Below are positions 1-12,900 of a stretch of 64,000 nt of DNA, in pieces. Source of the stretch: Fasciolopsis buskii (taxonomy: Eukaryota; Platyhelminthes; Trematoda; Plagiorchiida; Fasciolidae). A program made the translations under genes and the position numbers. Where the stretch lies: NCBI GenBank assembly GCA_008360955.1, contig LUCM01008263.1:55477-119476 (forward strand), given 5' to 3'. The notes beneath the pieces were generated by a model. The model was given only the letters and a program-made list of their open reading frames with translations. It was not told where the DNA came from and searched no databases. Each line of letters starts with the position of its first letter. Position 1 is the first letter of the stretch.

Positions 1-1475
1 ATGACAAGAATCAAATGCTCAGAGGGTTATTTTTTTCCACTAAAAAACAATGAACGTCGAAGTCGAGATTCTTCGAGAAACCACTTCAAATCAAACGCAT
101 GAGTGGTATTTAGGACCTCCATCAAGGCACGGTGGTCGGTGTAGACTCCTTCATAGGTAGTGAATAGTTTATGCTGTTAAAAGGTAGAGGAAAATGGACG
201 ACAGTAATGTTGAACAAGGTAGATGTGTCTGGTCTTAGACTAAGTGAAATTACTAAGTGAGGCAGTGTGTTCATGCCAAGTAGCTGATAGCGTCACTTTG
301 AGGCTGATGAATGGCTTGTGGATACGAAGCTGCAGTAAAAAGCCATCAGCTGTCTACCCTTGCTCCGAAATTAAGTACTACCCCTAGACTCACAAGACTC
401 TGATTTGTCCCAAAAGTTAACTTTTTATTTCTAGGTTATGTAACAACAAGTTCCAAAGTTTAATTCTGAACGAATAGAAAATTTGCAAGTAAAAGGAGCA
501 TGTCAAAAATGTAGAGGAAACTCTAATTTCTAGATATGGCCTGACGGGAAGTTTCTCTACCACTCATTAGGAGACTTAAACAAAAACTACTTGCTCATTC
601 TATTAATTCAAATTTTTCAGTTTCCCTTAACTCCTAAGATTTCGTGAAAATACAGGTACTTTGGAATCTTATATTGTAACCATATCATAGTAGCTGAGCA
701 AGAGCATTCAGTATGCATTTCTGCCTGTAAAAAACGATTACTTGACGTGCCTTGATATGATGACCGAGGAATTAGGATTGGTTCTGCTTTTTAGGGTATC
801 GCTAGTGGGATAAAAAATTTTAAATAATTATTTTGCAATACAGTATCAACGTTTAACTCACTATCAAAAACCAAGTAAGGGTTGTGCATTTCAAACCAAG
901 TCAAGTAAGTGCTAAATAAATCGTGAAGGGCTTGCTTGTTAAGGGTATGAACAACTTCCAAACAAGCACGGAATGTGGGGACGTGTTGCTTTGGGTCGAC
1001 CATCATCCCCTTCTGACTATCCAGGTTGGTATAATACGATTAAGTGGCAGTTGAATTTGTATGACCACAAACTAATATGTAATATGTGCTCGACTTCTAT
1101 GAGATGATGTAACCAGAATTTTGTTGGGTTAGTCTAGACATATTCGATCCTGCTATTGAAGTCTTTCACCAGGTAAGCTTAGTTTACTTGGCCTGTGACC
1201 ATACAAAGGCCTATTAGTTTATCGGCATAGTATCAAACAGATCAGCAAGGTGCTCTTTGAGGGTTTCGTCTTGATTGTTACTAGATCGATGGCAATCCAA
1301 ACTACAAGACTGGAGAAGGTGAACTTACGAAAACCATCGGTATCAGTGAACAGGATCATTTTTTAGTTGATCCTCCGTATGGTTTGGCCTCTGAACCAAC
1401 TGTGAAAATGTGTTAGGTTGGCAGATTAGTAGACAAACTGTTCACTTCTAGGGTGCAAGAAACGGGACAACATAC
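1..1475. other. Dynein intron sequence, nothing assigned
   Basis: AT-rich sequence downstream of the last visible exon on the gene strand. A 71-codon minus frame at 791-1006 matches nothing I know and has no clear splice sites. The expected next dynein segment (WARQL) is not seen. No repeat was recognised. Confidence 0.5.
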
Positions 1476-1704
1476 CTGCAAAGGGGGGCATATTTCGATC
1501 GAGCGGCGGATCAGCCATGCCGGATTTCATTAACCGGGCTGTCATTGCAAGCTCCTCTTTCAGACGCCTACATATCGCTTTGTAGCGTTCTTTGTGTTCG
1601 AGATCGGGAATCATCAACGTTTCTAAACGTTGTTGCAAGTTAATTTGGGCTATAAGATCGCACGGTTTGCAGAAGTACGCGCTGATCACAGTCAGTAGAT
1701 TGGC
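1476..1704 (-). CDS. DNAH5-like: Dynein heavy chain exon (last in window)
   Basis: Phase 0 to 1, 76 codons plus one base, acceptor tttttattgaag/GCC, donor TTTGCAG/gtatgt. It codes ANLLTVISAYFCKPCD, then LETLMIPDLEHKERYKAICR and DPPLDRNMPPFAG. The distance from LH (previous exon) to IPDL equals that in DNAH5 as remembered. DPPLxRNxPPxAG is a near-universal axonemal dynein tail motif, normally followed by K-WARQL. No WARQL-like codons were found at 1-1400, so the next exon lies left of the window. Confidence 0.95.
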
Positions 1705-3901
1705 CTTCAATAAAAATAAACAATCAAGGCAGGAAGCATACAGTTTGCTGTAAAATGGAACCTATATTATTACATGCATATAGTATATACATATATTTAT
1801 ATATATTGTACTTTAAATACATAAATATAGATTGCAGTTGTAGGTATTTTATTTTAAGGTAAACTTCTCTTAGTGATAAACATGCGTATCAGTCGAAAAA
1901 CGGGAGTAAGGTAACTTTATCAGATGGCGAACACATCAAAAAGACAAGACAGAAGAAACATGCGAATCCGTGGAGACCAGACAACGGATCTTTCAAAACT
2001 TTGTTCGTCATGGGCAAATTTCAGGCCAATGCAATTGGAACAAACAAAAAGTTGAGAAGAAATCTGTCTAACACTTGAATGAGTTGATGAATGCCAACCG
2101 CAGGGCGATGATCCGGGATAAATGGAGGCTACCGGAATTCCAACAAGACACTTTCCACATGCCTTTATGGTGCGAATGACTCAACTAGAATAGCAAGAAC
2201 ATGGCCGGTAGTAGACAGCAGACAGGGTGCACTAGAGTAAGAGGAGAGTAAATTGGTATAGCAGCGAAGCGATGAAAGTCCACATAGTCCTAAGGTATCC
2301 CAGTCTACGGACTCGAAAAGACAGGCGACTTAGTCGTTTAACATAGTGGAAATATTGGCAAGACCCTAGAGAATTGTTGCTAATTAGAACTCAACGTCCC
2401 ATGCCGTATGGACAAGAAAGCATTGGGAAATGTGAAATTTGCTGCTAGTGAATAAACTTGAGTGTTTGAAGTGGATTAAAATTACAAGCTTCAATCTGTT
2501 TGCTTCGTGATGTTTAAGGTTGGCAATATTTTCCCCACTCAGTAACTAAAGTGGAAAGTAATGAATGACGAAGTGATAGACTGGGAGATGCATGCTTCGT
2601 AATGGTATAAATTTGAGGAATACTCGGGTTTGTCGTTAGTTACCGCAAACAAGGCACTTGTTCGAAGATTTTATGAATGAGGACTGTCGTTACAACATAT
2701 CGTCATGATGTTGATACGTTTTTAGGAGGGTTTTCGTAATTCCTGAACGAAACTGGTGTTGCAAATTCATCGCTTGTATCAAGTGTGAGTGCAGTCATAG
2801 TTGATTACGAAAGAAAACTTCTTATTTCTCTATTAACTATCTTTCCACGTAATGCCGTGGCAGATACACTCGAGTCTGGAGCGTGAGTTGCCAATCAGGC
2901 CAGTTATACTGGCCTCGTCCATAACGTGATCACCGACAGTAGAGTAATAATAATCGAAAATACCGGTTATTGGCGTTTAACTTTTCCAAATAAATACTCT
3001 AGAATAAATCAGTCTAAGTAAAAGATTCTTGGTTAGCAGTGGAAAATTTTCAACATTGGACCAGGGCCAACTACAAGCTGTTTTGCCAAGCAACAGGTAA
3101 ATCTCATTCACACCACTCAGTTCGGCATATATATAAATATAAAGAAATTGTAAGTAGTAGCTGGATGAGTGAACGAAATTTGTCCGGGAGCACTCGACCG
3201 GTTTCGCGGTTATTGTCGCTCGTCAGGTATGCGTACCCGATGCTCCCTTGTCCAAACATCCTTATACTTGTACATTCCGAATTGGTATGTCTCACCGGGA
3301 TCGATTTTGTGGCGTCGAGAATGTGCATGCATTCATGCAGATACTACTTGCTACTTCTATATATACATTTGTTTATTCTGGGACATTTTGCCCTCGTTCC
3401 TAAGGTTGGCTCAGCCCAAATGACAAAGAATTATCAACTAATCACAGTTGTGGTTCTTCTGTGGACTCTCCGACGAAGAGCTTCTATGCATACTCCTAAC
3501 GCCACATATTCGATATATATATATATATATATATATAAGCAGGAAGTAGTATCTGGATGCGTAAACAAAATTAGCCCGGGAGCACACGACCGGTTTCGCG
3601 GTTATTGTCGCTCGTCAGGTATGCGTACCCGATGCTCTCTTGTCCAAACATCCTTATACTTGTACATTCCGAATTGGTATGTCTCACCGGGATCGATTTT
3701 GTGGCGTCGAGAATGTGCATGCATTCATGCAGATACTACTTGCTACTTCTATATATACATTTGTTTATTCTGGGACATTTTGCCCTCGTTCCTAAGGTTG
3801 GCTCAGCCCAAATGACAAAGAATTATCAACTAATCACAGTTGTGGTTCTTCTGTGGACTCTCCGACGAAGAGCTTCTATGCATACTCCTAACGCCACATA
3901 T

Positions 3902-3937
<36 letters not shown>

Positions 3938-6900
3938 ACTTATCATCCACGAGTGCACGATTGGCATTCATATAGCGGGACAGAGCTTCGGATGGTCTTA
4001 TTGACGAATGGTATCATCCTTGATTCAGTTATATACATCCATAACATTTTCAAAATTATTTCAGAATTGTGGCACAATTATTCCAATGCATGTTACATCT
4101 ATTAAGAAATCTCACTTGACAGACTTAGTTCAATCTCGTTTGCATACGCCCGAAGCATCAGCACATGTTTTTCTAACTCGCTGTAGCGTGAGCTGACTAT
4201 CCGTGTGTTGCTGTAAGATCTATGAGCGGGTACGTGCGTGCCAGGTCTTGTAGAGGAGCCGTATGTTATTATCAAATTCTGAACATCTTTGAAATAAATT
4301 CTAATAATTTTGATATTTCAAAATTAACGCGGGAAATGGTAGTGAGTATCACACTAGGGGAGACAGCTGGTCATTTTAACTAAAACTTGACTTGAATAAC
4401 AAATACCTTTTTCCGCTGATAATGAGCTAGTTAAGATTTGATCATCTTTCTGATTATAAGGCCACATGAGCACAATCGAAATTTCATCCACTTCGAACTA
4501 GCACGACGTGTCGCTAACCCCAAAACGAACTGTTTTTTTTGATAAATATCGTACTGCGTTAGAAAATTGCAAGAAGCCCAAATTCAATAATCTACTGCAA
4601 CAATATGACCCATTAGGACACAGTTCTGAAGTAGAAGGGAAATAATACCATATTTCAACGCCGTCATTTAATTAATTGACTTGACTTTTTTGTTTCAGTG
4701 GTTCTACTTACGGAAACAGATATTTTTGTATTTGATCACAGACGACAAAGAATAACAAAACTTCTCACGTGACAGTTTTTTTTTCAGGAAAGCGTAATTT
4801 TACTTCCACGATCGCGTCAGCAGTTGAACCAACAAGTGACCATTTGGGTTACCTCCCCAAGTCACTTGTAATGACATGTTAAACAAGTCACTTCCTGTGT
4901 GTATTTTCTCCATTCAGATGAAGTGTGATCAGGACTGATGCCAGTGTGCCCCAATTAAGGTATGAGACTTGACACGATGTGGAAAGGCATTCAAGTCTCG
5001 CCCTGGAATCACGAACATCCGGGTGCTTGATGTGTTCTCGGTCTTATTGAAGAAGTGTTACAATGTACACAACACTTTTCCGATCGTGTTTCCACTTCAA
5101 AACTTCCGTTTGTTCAGAGACAGTGGGGAAGCTACAATACGCTGGTGAGTTGTATGAGAAATTCTTGCTACTATAATGCCTACAAACATGAGCCAGTTTT
5201 AGGCAATGCCCGCAGTAGATCATTGTAACGAGGATACAATAATCTGACATCTGTCAAAACTTTCGATTGGTAGTTGTATTGGACACTAGACAAGGAGGCA
5301 ACTTTTTAATATATTAATTGTTCCATTCCATGAGCCATTAAAATCCAATCATTATTGTCAGTGTTATTTGTTTCATACTGACCAAAATGATTGTTTTGCT
5401 ATTGGAGGATGGCAAAATCTTTTCTGTTTTGGTGTCCTATAAATATCGTATTTTCTGAGTCTTAATATTGATTCATATTCATTCTGAGTTCATTTCGGTG
5501 AGTAAAGCTTATACAAACGTTTCAGCCCCCTTACCTCATGACTTGGTCATTTAGGAAGAGAAAGGGTCGATGTCCGCAAAACTTAACTGTTGGCAAGCAA
5601 AATGTATGCATGGTCAGCTTTGGTCAAGCAATAAAATTGGTAGAGTTTGGATTCACTGTTAGGGGTATCGAATTCAAGGTGTACAGTGTGTGCGTGTTCT
5701 TAATTTTCGTATTCATCCATCCGACATATAGAAGTTCATTACTAATGAATACAATTAGTTGAACTGGACAACGGAAAGCGCTGAACCCGTCGGATGACTC
5801 ACATGTAGTTCGGCAATTCGAGCTTTGAAATCCTCATAATCCGCTTCAAACTGCTGGTTGCGTTGATCCAAGTAGTCGTACTTTTTCGATGTGATAATCG
5901 AATGTAAGCGGTCCAGCTTCACAATTATCGGTTCTTTGCCTGCGAAAAAAATGGGAAGTCTTAAACCGGTTAGCGGTTTATAAAAAATCTTCGGGATAGA
6001 AGTCTTATGATCCTTGCGTATTCGGAGGTATCATATTTACTTGCTAATCTTAGGACTTGGTGTGTACTCTGTAAACAGATTTGAAGTATCGAATTTCGTA
6101 GTTCGAGGTCAATCTAATGGGTTTGAAGTGGTCTACTGAGGCTGGCGAAGTGTCGGGTCCTCTCTGCAGTTGACGCTGGTACGATTCGTGGAAACACTTA
6201 AATTTCCAACTGGACACCTCCAAAAATCTCTCGAATTATTCACAGTTTGGGATCCAGCCAACCGCGTTCCTCTACTAGATAATTTCCACTGTTACCAGTT
6301 TCACATACAAACATCCCGTCTTAATTGTCAATGCGTTTTATGGATCTTTCCGGAAATTTAGTTCAAATCAAAGACCCAGATGTATATCACATTCTCATCA
6401 AACGCGTTAACTAGGGTTCGTTCATTACACAGAACTAGGAAAATATTAGAATACCTAGTAATTAGTTATACAAAGGGACAGTCGGACGATCAGCCAGTTG
6501 GCAAACCAAATACTAGAGTGATTGGTGAATAAGTTAGTGCATAGATTCGTTCATGTATTATTGGCTAGTTTGATCGATCGGTGGATTGATAACTTATTAA
6601 AACTAATGTGATTTCCTACTTAGTGAATAGCCACTTCAGTAAAAGAATGCTGAACTTAAATAATTTAAACTGAAAGTGAAACAACAAATGCTCATCCGCT
6701 GACACACATCTTCAGGGGAAACAATCAATGAAAATATTACTATCTTTGTCTAAGAATTACAAAGAGTTGATGTCGTGTTTTGTAATAGGTGTATTATCAC
6801 TGGGTCTTTTGGGCTATAGTAAACGCAAAATTTCGATTGAAAATTAAACTATGGCTAAGGAAATAAAAACAAGTAAGTATCATGCTGCTCTAAGTTCCTT

Positions 6901-9900
6901 GTCTTTGAAGTAATATAACAAGATATGGAGCGGACTTTTGCTTCAGAACCTTGGCGCGCCTTTCAGGAATAATCACTGAGATTCTGAGGAGGTGCATTGT
7001 CCACAGAGTAACGTCATCTGTGCTGATACTCCGCATCTGACTTTGGACGCATGAATAAATTCATTCGATAGCTTTTTCAAGTTACAAAATACCAATTTCG
7101 GGAGTGGCTATTTGGATTGTATTCTTACAATACCAGATTTATCCCAGACATACGACCAAATCTGTTGTTGTGACTGTAATCGTTACGGTTGGGGTAGTTA
7201 AAGACAGGCCTCTAAATCGCTGTCTGGTTCGTTGCACCAAAATACAACTTTGCTGTCAACCAGGCCGGTTAATAATCCCTTATTTTAAAATGTGCATGCA
7301 TTCAAATCCCAACCAAGCACGAGGACGCTCATCAAATGCTCACCTTCAAGAACGAACTCACGCAACGTGGCGTATTGCATAAGCGTTCGCAACACTCGAA
7401 TCAAGTACTCCAAACGTTGCGTGAATAAATTCATATTGCCAAAAATTTGAACCTCGGAGAAGTTGAACGCGCGCTGAGAACCGTTTTCGATCATTTCATC
7501 ACGTGTACTACGATACGCTTCCTGATAAGCCAGGTTAAGTTCAATACATTCTTGCATTCGTTCAATAATCAACTGGCTATCTTGTTCCCAAATCGACTGT
7601 GTATGATTGTTCGTCAGATAACGCTTGCAGGTGGCTATAATTTGGTTCGTTATCTAGTGAAAATAATGAATATCAAAGAGACAAAGTTAGACAATTCCCA
7701 GTGTTTGGAACCATGCAAGTGAGGATCGCGTTGGTCCCTACTCAATGACCGAGTTGTATTGTATTGTATTGTAGTGTATAGATTTTTGCGTGCAAAAATA
7801 ATGTGGCACTTAAAAAAAGTGAGGTTAAAAATAAATTTAAAAAAATAAGAAAAAATTACGCTCATCACTCTGTAAAGTGGAAAAACAAAACTCATCGAAG
7901 AATAATCAGAGCACATTATGATAGATTGCTTAGGAATTCAGATAAAATACGGTCACGGTTTGTCAAAATGCATGCTAACTATGGGACAGTGGAGTTCCCA
8001 AAGATATTGATTTTAGAGGGTGTGGAACGAAGAGCGGATCGTGCTGAAATAAGAGAGCGGTACTTTGAAAGATCGTTGTGCAGAGGATGCGTGGAATCGG
8101 AAAGAATTTTGTGAGCAAATTTCTCACATGTGTATGAGTGTTGATCACATAGATTAAGGGGCAATTCAGCTTATGGTACGAAGGACACACGGTTAACAAT
8201 TGGTATTCCCTGGCGAAGAATGTTAAAGTCCTTCTAAAGTAAACTTGGATATGTAACTGGAGAACAGTAGAGAAGTATTGGGAAAATATACTGGTAAACA
8301 AATCGGGAGATGGTGCTTTGTTTCACTTTGTCGATTCGAAGCTTCCTGATTTGAAATGACAACCGTAGGAGAGTTCTTACACAGGCAGAAATGTGAGCAG
8401 TCCACCACAGATTTTTTCAATAGTAACTCCTAGACATCTCATAGAATCAACACTGGTAAGTGCTTTTAGTTGATGAAAGACATTCCGGATGGGTAGGCTG
8501 AACGAGAGACAGAGAACAAACTTTCGAAACACTTAGATGTGTTGAGATTTAAACTAGCTCGTGCAAAGAAATTGTAAACAGAAGATGGGCTATTAGAAAA
8601 CACTGGAAATCATCGTTGTTCGAAACGGCTTGAGAGAGGGTAACATCATCAGCATACTTAAACAGATAACAGAGCAAAGTAGTTGATCGGTGGCTGATGT
8701 AAATATAGAAGAGGTCCGGTGGAAGAACAGCACCCTGTAGCACGTCTGAGTTGTTAACCAACGGTTTTGAAGTTTTACCGCCCATTCGTGTGAACTGGGT
8801 TCGATTAGCAAAGTAATCAGACAACCATGCTAATAAAATCCAGTTTGTGAAGTAGAGGACACCGTGGGACGGAAGCGAATGCCGACGAATAGTCTAGAAA
8901 GGCGCAACGCACAGATTTCATCGATGCGTTTAAGGACTCACAAATGCGGTGAATGAGAGAGATGACAGTGTCGAAAGTGGACCTGTTAGATTTATAGGCA
9001 AACTGAAAAGGGTCGTCAGGAGGATACATAGCAGAACGCAGTCACATAAGTATAGCACGCTCAGTCAGTTTAAGACGAGATGGTAAAACGATGGGACTAA
9101 AGCTTTCTGTTAAAGCAATGGAACTGCTAAATCTTGAGACGGGAATAATAGTGACGGGTCTCCAGCAGTCAGGGATAGAAGACGAGCTTAATGATGAGTT
9201 ACTCAGAGAAGTGAATGCATCGGTCAGAGCCACAGCACCATGCCTTAAAAGAGCTGAGGACAGACTGTCAGGACACAACCCTTGTGATAATTTTAGTGGT
9301 GCGGCGAAGGTCGAGCACCTCCCCCCTAGAAAAGTTGTAACTGTCATATCCCTACCCTGTCCAAATATGGTCGGGATATAAGTGGAAGGATGGGTGAAAG
9401 CATGACTGAGGATGTCGACATCCGCAGAACAGTTCACATGTTTCTTTTTCTTCCCATACAGCAGTCAAATGCCTTGCCATGGGATTAGATTGTTGTTACC
9501 ACTCAGGAGTTGACTGGCGAATGCCTTGTTCATTCGTTTGATTTGAGCTTTTATTAGGTTTGAAATATGCCACAGGCTTGAGTTATTACGGGATTCGTAG
9601 AAGTGCTCTCTGCGTCTTAGAGATTTCAGTTTCTAAATGGGAATACGACCATCTGAGACGAATAGTATTTCTGAGGGGCAGCAGATATCAAAGATTGCAT
9701 TGGCCATCTCTGTGAAAAGTTTGACATTGTCATTGAGCAGGGGTTCAAAAGAGAAACAGGTAGATGCGAGCGAAAGGGATTTCTGAAGAAGAATAAGATT
9801 GTTTTGTGAAAAGTTACGGAGGCAAACTCGGATTTGATTTGTTCGCCTGAAGGAATGGAAAGCTGACCTAGACTATATCTTGGGCCTTAACAGAAGCAGA

Positions 9901-12900
9901 CAATGATCACTACTTAATATGGGAGTATGCAGTTTCAGGGAAAATAAATCGGGTGGTTGGTAATAACTCCATCTAAAATGTAGCCTGCTCTGGTGCGAGA
10001 AACGCAGAGGTCATTCAAATCAGACACAGTCAGTGGTTGACTCAATGCCAGTGTTCTGAATGCTGGTGGCCTTGGAACTCATGTAGACCAAAAAAATTTA
10101 TGAATTCTTCTACTATTTGCTGACATTTTAATGATGACTTCGTACGAATAAGTGCTTCTTGCCATAACCTCTACAAAAGACAACCAGAACGACTGGTTTG
10201 GTCATGATGCAGCAAAGTGGTTATAAGTTAGTCAAATTCCGAAAACATACAATTCCCAAACTGTCTAGGTCGCCAATTTAATTTTAAAGCATCCGCTTTC
10301 CTTGATCTAATTTACAAAGCAAGAGAAACCAAATAAAGTAGAATGAATGACTAGTTCGTCCGGATTATAGTCAGCAACAATCTGACCATCCGAAGCCTAA
10401 CCTTGACTTATAAACTCTGGCCAGACCACTGACAGTAATTATGACAAACTACTCATTCCTTTATGAGTCGGCAATTGGTTGAGACCATGTGAAGTTGATG
10501 GCTAGTGCAGCTTTCATGTATTTGTGAATGTATCCTTATTTTAATGCTGAACGCAGCCGGTTAACATAATCAACTTAAATTCTCTCATTCCTAGTTCAAG
10601 TTATCGGTAAGACACAGTAAATGCCAACCAGTAATAAATTCCAACATCAATTAAACAGCTTCAAGGTAGTTCCATAGCCTTTATTTTCTTGCACTGTTTA
10701 GCCAAAGATGAAAAACCACCTTAGTTTAGTGGCCCTGAAGTGATAATCTCGGATGTGGCCTAGAGCTGGACTTGTTAATCGATCGTTTAACATAGCTAGT
10801 TCTGTGTGACGTAACTATTGAATCATTGGGATAGATATGATGGTCACAATTGACTGGGCAACATGCGATAGTTCTCTGTTGCGCCCATCTTCTGATTGCT
10901 TCGTGAATGTGAATGATGCTTTCTAATGGCAACCTTGTAACGTCGTATACGGACCCAGCATAAAGGCCATCTCAGAGTATGCCAACTGTAATGAAGAGAT
11001 AAGGATTACTTGAAAGTAGCTGTTCTCTCTTCAATATTCCTGATTCAGAAAATATGAAAAGTGTGTATTATTCTGTCACATAAAAACTGTGTAAGGAACA
11101 AAGCAGTGCACAGGATAGATATCGGAGCACAGTCACGCGTCGTTCAATGGGAGTATTCACTCGAGCGATAGTAGGCATTTATAAACGATTGCCGACGGAT
11201 GGGTTGCACGAATGATCAATAAGGCAGTAACGAACCGAACGACAGATATAACAAAGCAACTATTTGTAAATCAAGACCAGTCCACATGATGACAAACTCA
11301 CTTTGACAAACAATACGGTCATATGAGAGAATGTGTTGTAGAAAGTAGAGTGCTGATAAATAAGTGCCAGCGCCTTGAGAAGATTGGGCATTTTCTTAAG
11401 CATAAGTTTCTGCGATAGGAGCATAGAGATAAAAGTGACCATCTGGTAGACGTTTAATTTGTTAAATCGAATAACGAGATTCAACAAGCTCATTACTATG
11501 CAGATAAAGGGTAGCAGCCACTACTACCACTGCTGTTACTGTTACCATTACTAGTATTATTCCTGCAAAATCTACTATGTATGCATACCGGATTGAAAAC
11601 TAGCTTAGTGGCAAAAATACACGATGAAAATGGAACAACAAGAGGGAAAATAGAGGTAAAAACTAATCCATAGAAAACCAAGTGTATTCTATTACATTTT
11701 CACTTTACACATTTTGTGGTTTCTTGGTTGTTCTGCCATCATTTTCAAGGAGAGATGAGTCATACAGACGGGCCACTCACAACACAGACTTCCGCTCTGA
11801 ACCATATATTTCGGCGTCTCCAGCCAACAACAATCCTCATCTCTTGAGCCCCAGCCATAAAGATGGGAAACAACAACCGAGGCCAAACCCTCCTCCGCGC
11901 CAAGTCATGGGATGGCCGCCACGTCGCTTCTCCCAGCCTAACACAGCATAAGCACACAGAGCAAGAAAAGGTAGACGATAGGTAGGCATGAGCAATCTGT
12001 GTCCAAACCACCAAAGGTGACATGGAGTGGTTATCTCAATCACTGGACGACTGTCTACATCCAACACACGACGACACACCTTGTCATTCTTCAATCCTTC
12101 GGATACATTGGCGATCGAATGTAGAAGTCGTTGGGCATCCCCGATGCAACCATAAAGTGGAACATTATAAACTGTGGCATCGCACACCCTTCCCAGATAT
12201 TACGGCAGCGCTGCAAGTGTTGCAGGTTTCCGAAAGCTGTCCTGGCTTTCGCAATTCGTGATATGATGACCTCTCAAACACCTCCGCCAAGCGTGATCAA
12301 ATTCATCAAGTATCTGAAGTTAATGATTACATCTGACTGATCACCAGAATGAGTGAGTGCAGACACAGGCTCCTGACAATCTACAATTACCTTTCATTTT
12401 GAAAGTGCGAAGCTCATACCATATCTGGATTCTCCGATAGCCAAGCAGTACAACGCTCGATTAACTGCCTGTACATTGTCACTGAGCAAGGTGATATCAT
12501 CAGCATACTGCGTTCCCTGAGAAACGATCAACTGCACCATCTGAAATACCTGATGCAGCGTTCTCTAGAACACCCCCTATGATAAAGTGGAAAAGAAATG
12601 GGGATATAGCCCAGCCCCACCGTACTCCACTGAATACGATGAAGGGTGACGAATGCTGGCCGTAGGCTCTCATCTGACCTGAGGTATGACGGTACAACTT
12701 TTTGAGGACCAACATGTATCTCTCTTGTACTTCATTTCCCAACAAGTAGTGCAATATTGCGGACCTATCAATAGAGTCAAAGGCTCAGCAACTGTCCAAC
12801 AATACGACGACCGATGACCTTTGGAAAGTAGAACGGTCCTCTACCACCTGTTGGAGGGTGGCGATTTGATCGACGCATCCACGACCAGCGCGAAACTCGG

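Larger units (their letters stand above)
7740..10200 (-). mobile_element. CR1-like non-LTR retrotransposon (LINE), degraded
   Basis: Minus-strand remnants of the reverse-transcriptase half of a CR1/jockey-type LINE, in order: an N-terminal RT region (about 9042-9437, with a SIPDCWRPVTIIPV stretch), palm motif A in 8817-9029 (FQFAYKSNRSTFDTV and CAFLDYSSAF), then WLSDYFANRTQF...DVLQGAVLPP and the catalytic YADD at 8645-8656. The C-terminal end is at 7975-8301 (HPLHNDLSKYRSL and a basic run before NIFGNSTV). Stops and at least one frameshift (about 8820) disable it. It ends in a pentanucleotide repeat at 7754-7773, typical of CR1-like 3' tails. The 5' part is eroded: upstream frames at 9660-9900 still resemble the pre-RT region. 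It lies in a dynein intron on the same strand as the gene. The 5' boundary is approximate. Confidence 0.88.

Noticed and set aside
791..1006. Candidate next dynein exon (71 codons, minus)
   Set aside because: Does not contain the WARQL-type sequence expected after PPFAG and lacks fitting splice sites.
3039..3815. 258-codon plus frame
   Set aside because: It runs through both units of a tandem repeat and an (AT)n tract coding IYIYIY; repeat artefact.
7803..8114. 103-codon basic plus frame (KNKFKKIRKNY...)
   Set aside because: It is the antisense of the CR1-like LINE C-terminal region and 3' UTR; the same shadow appears at 43827-44048.
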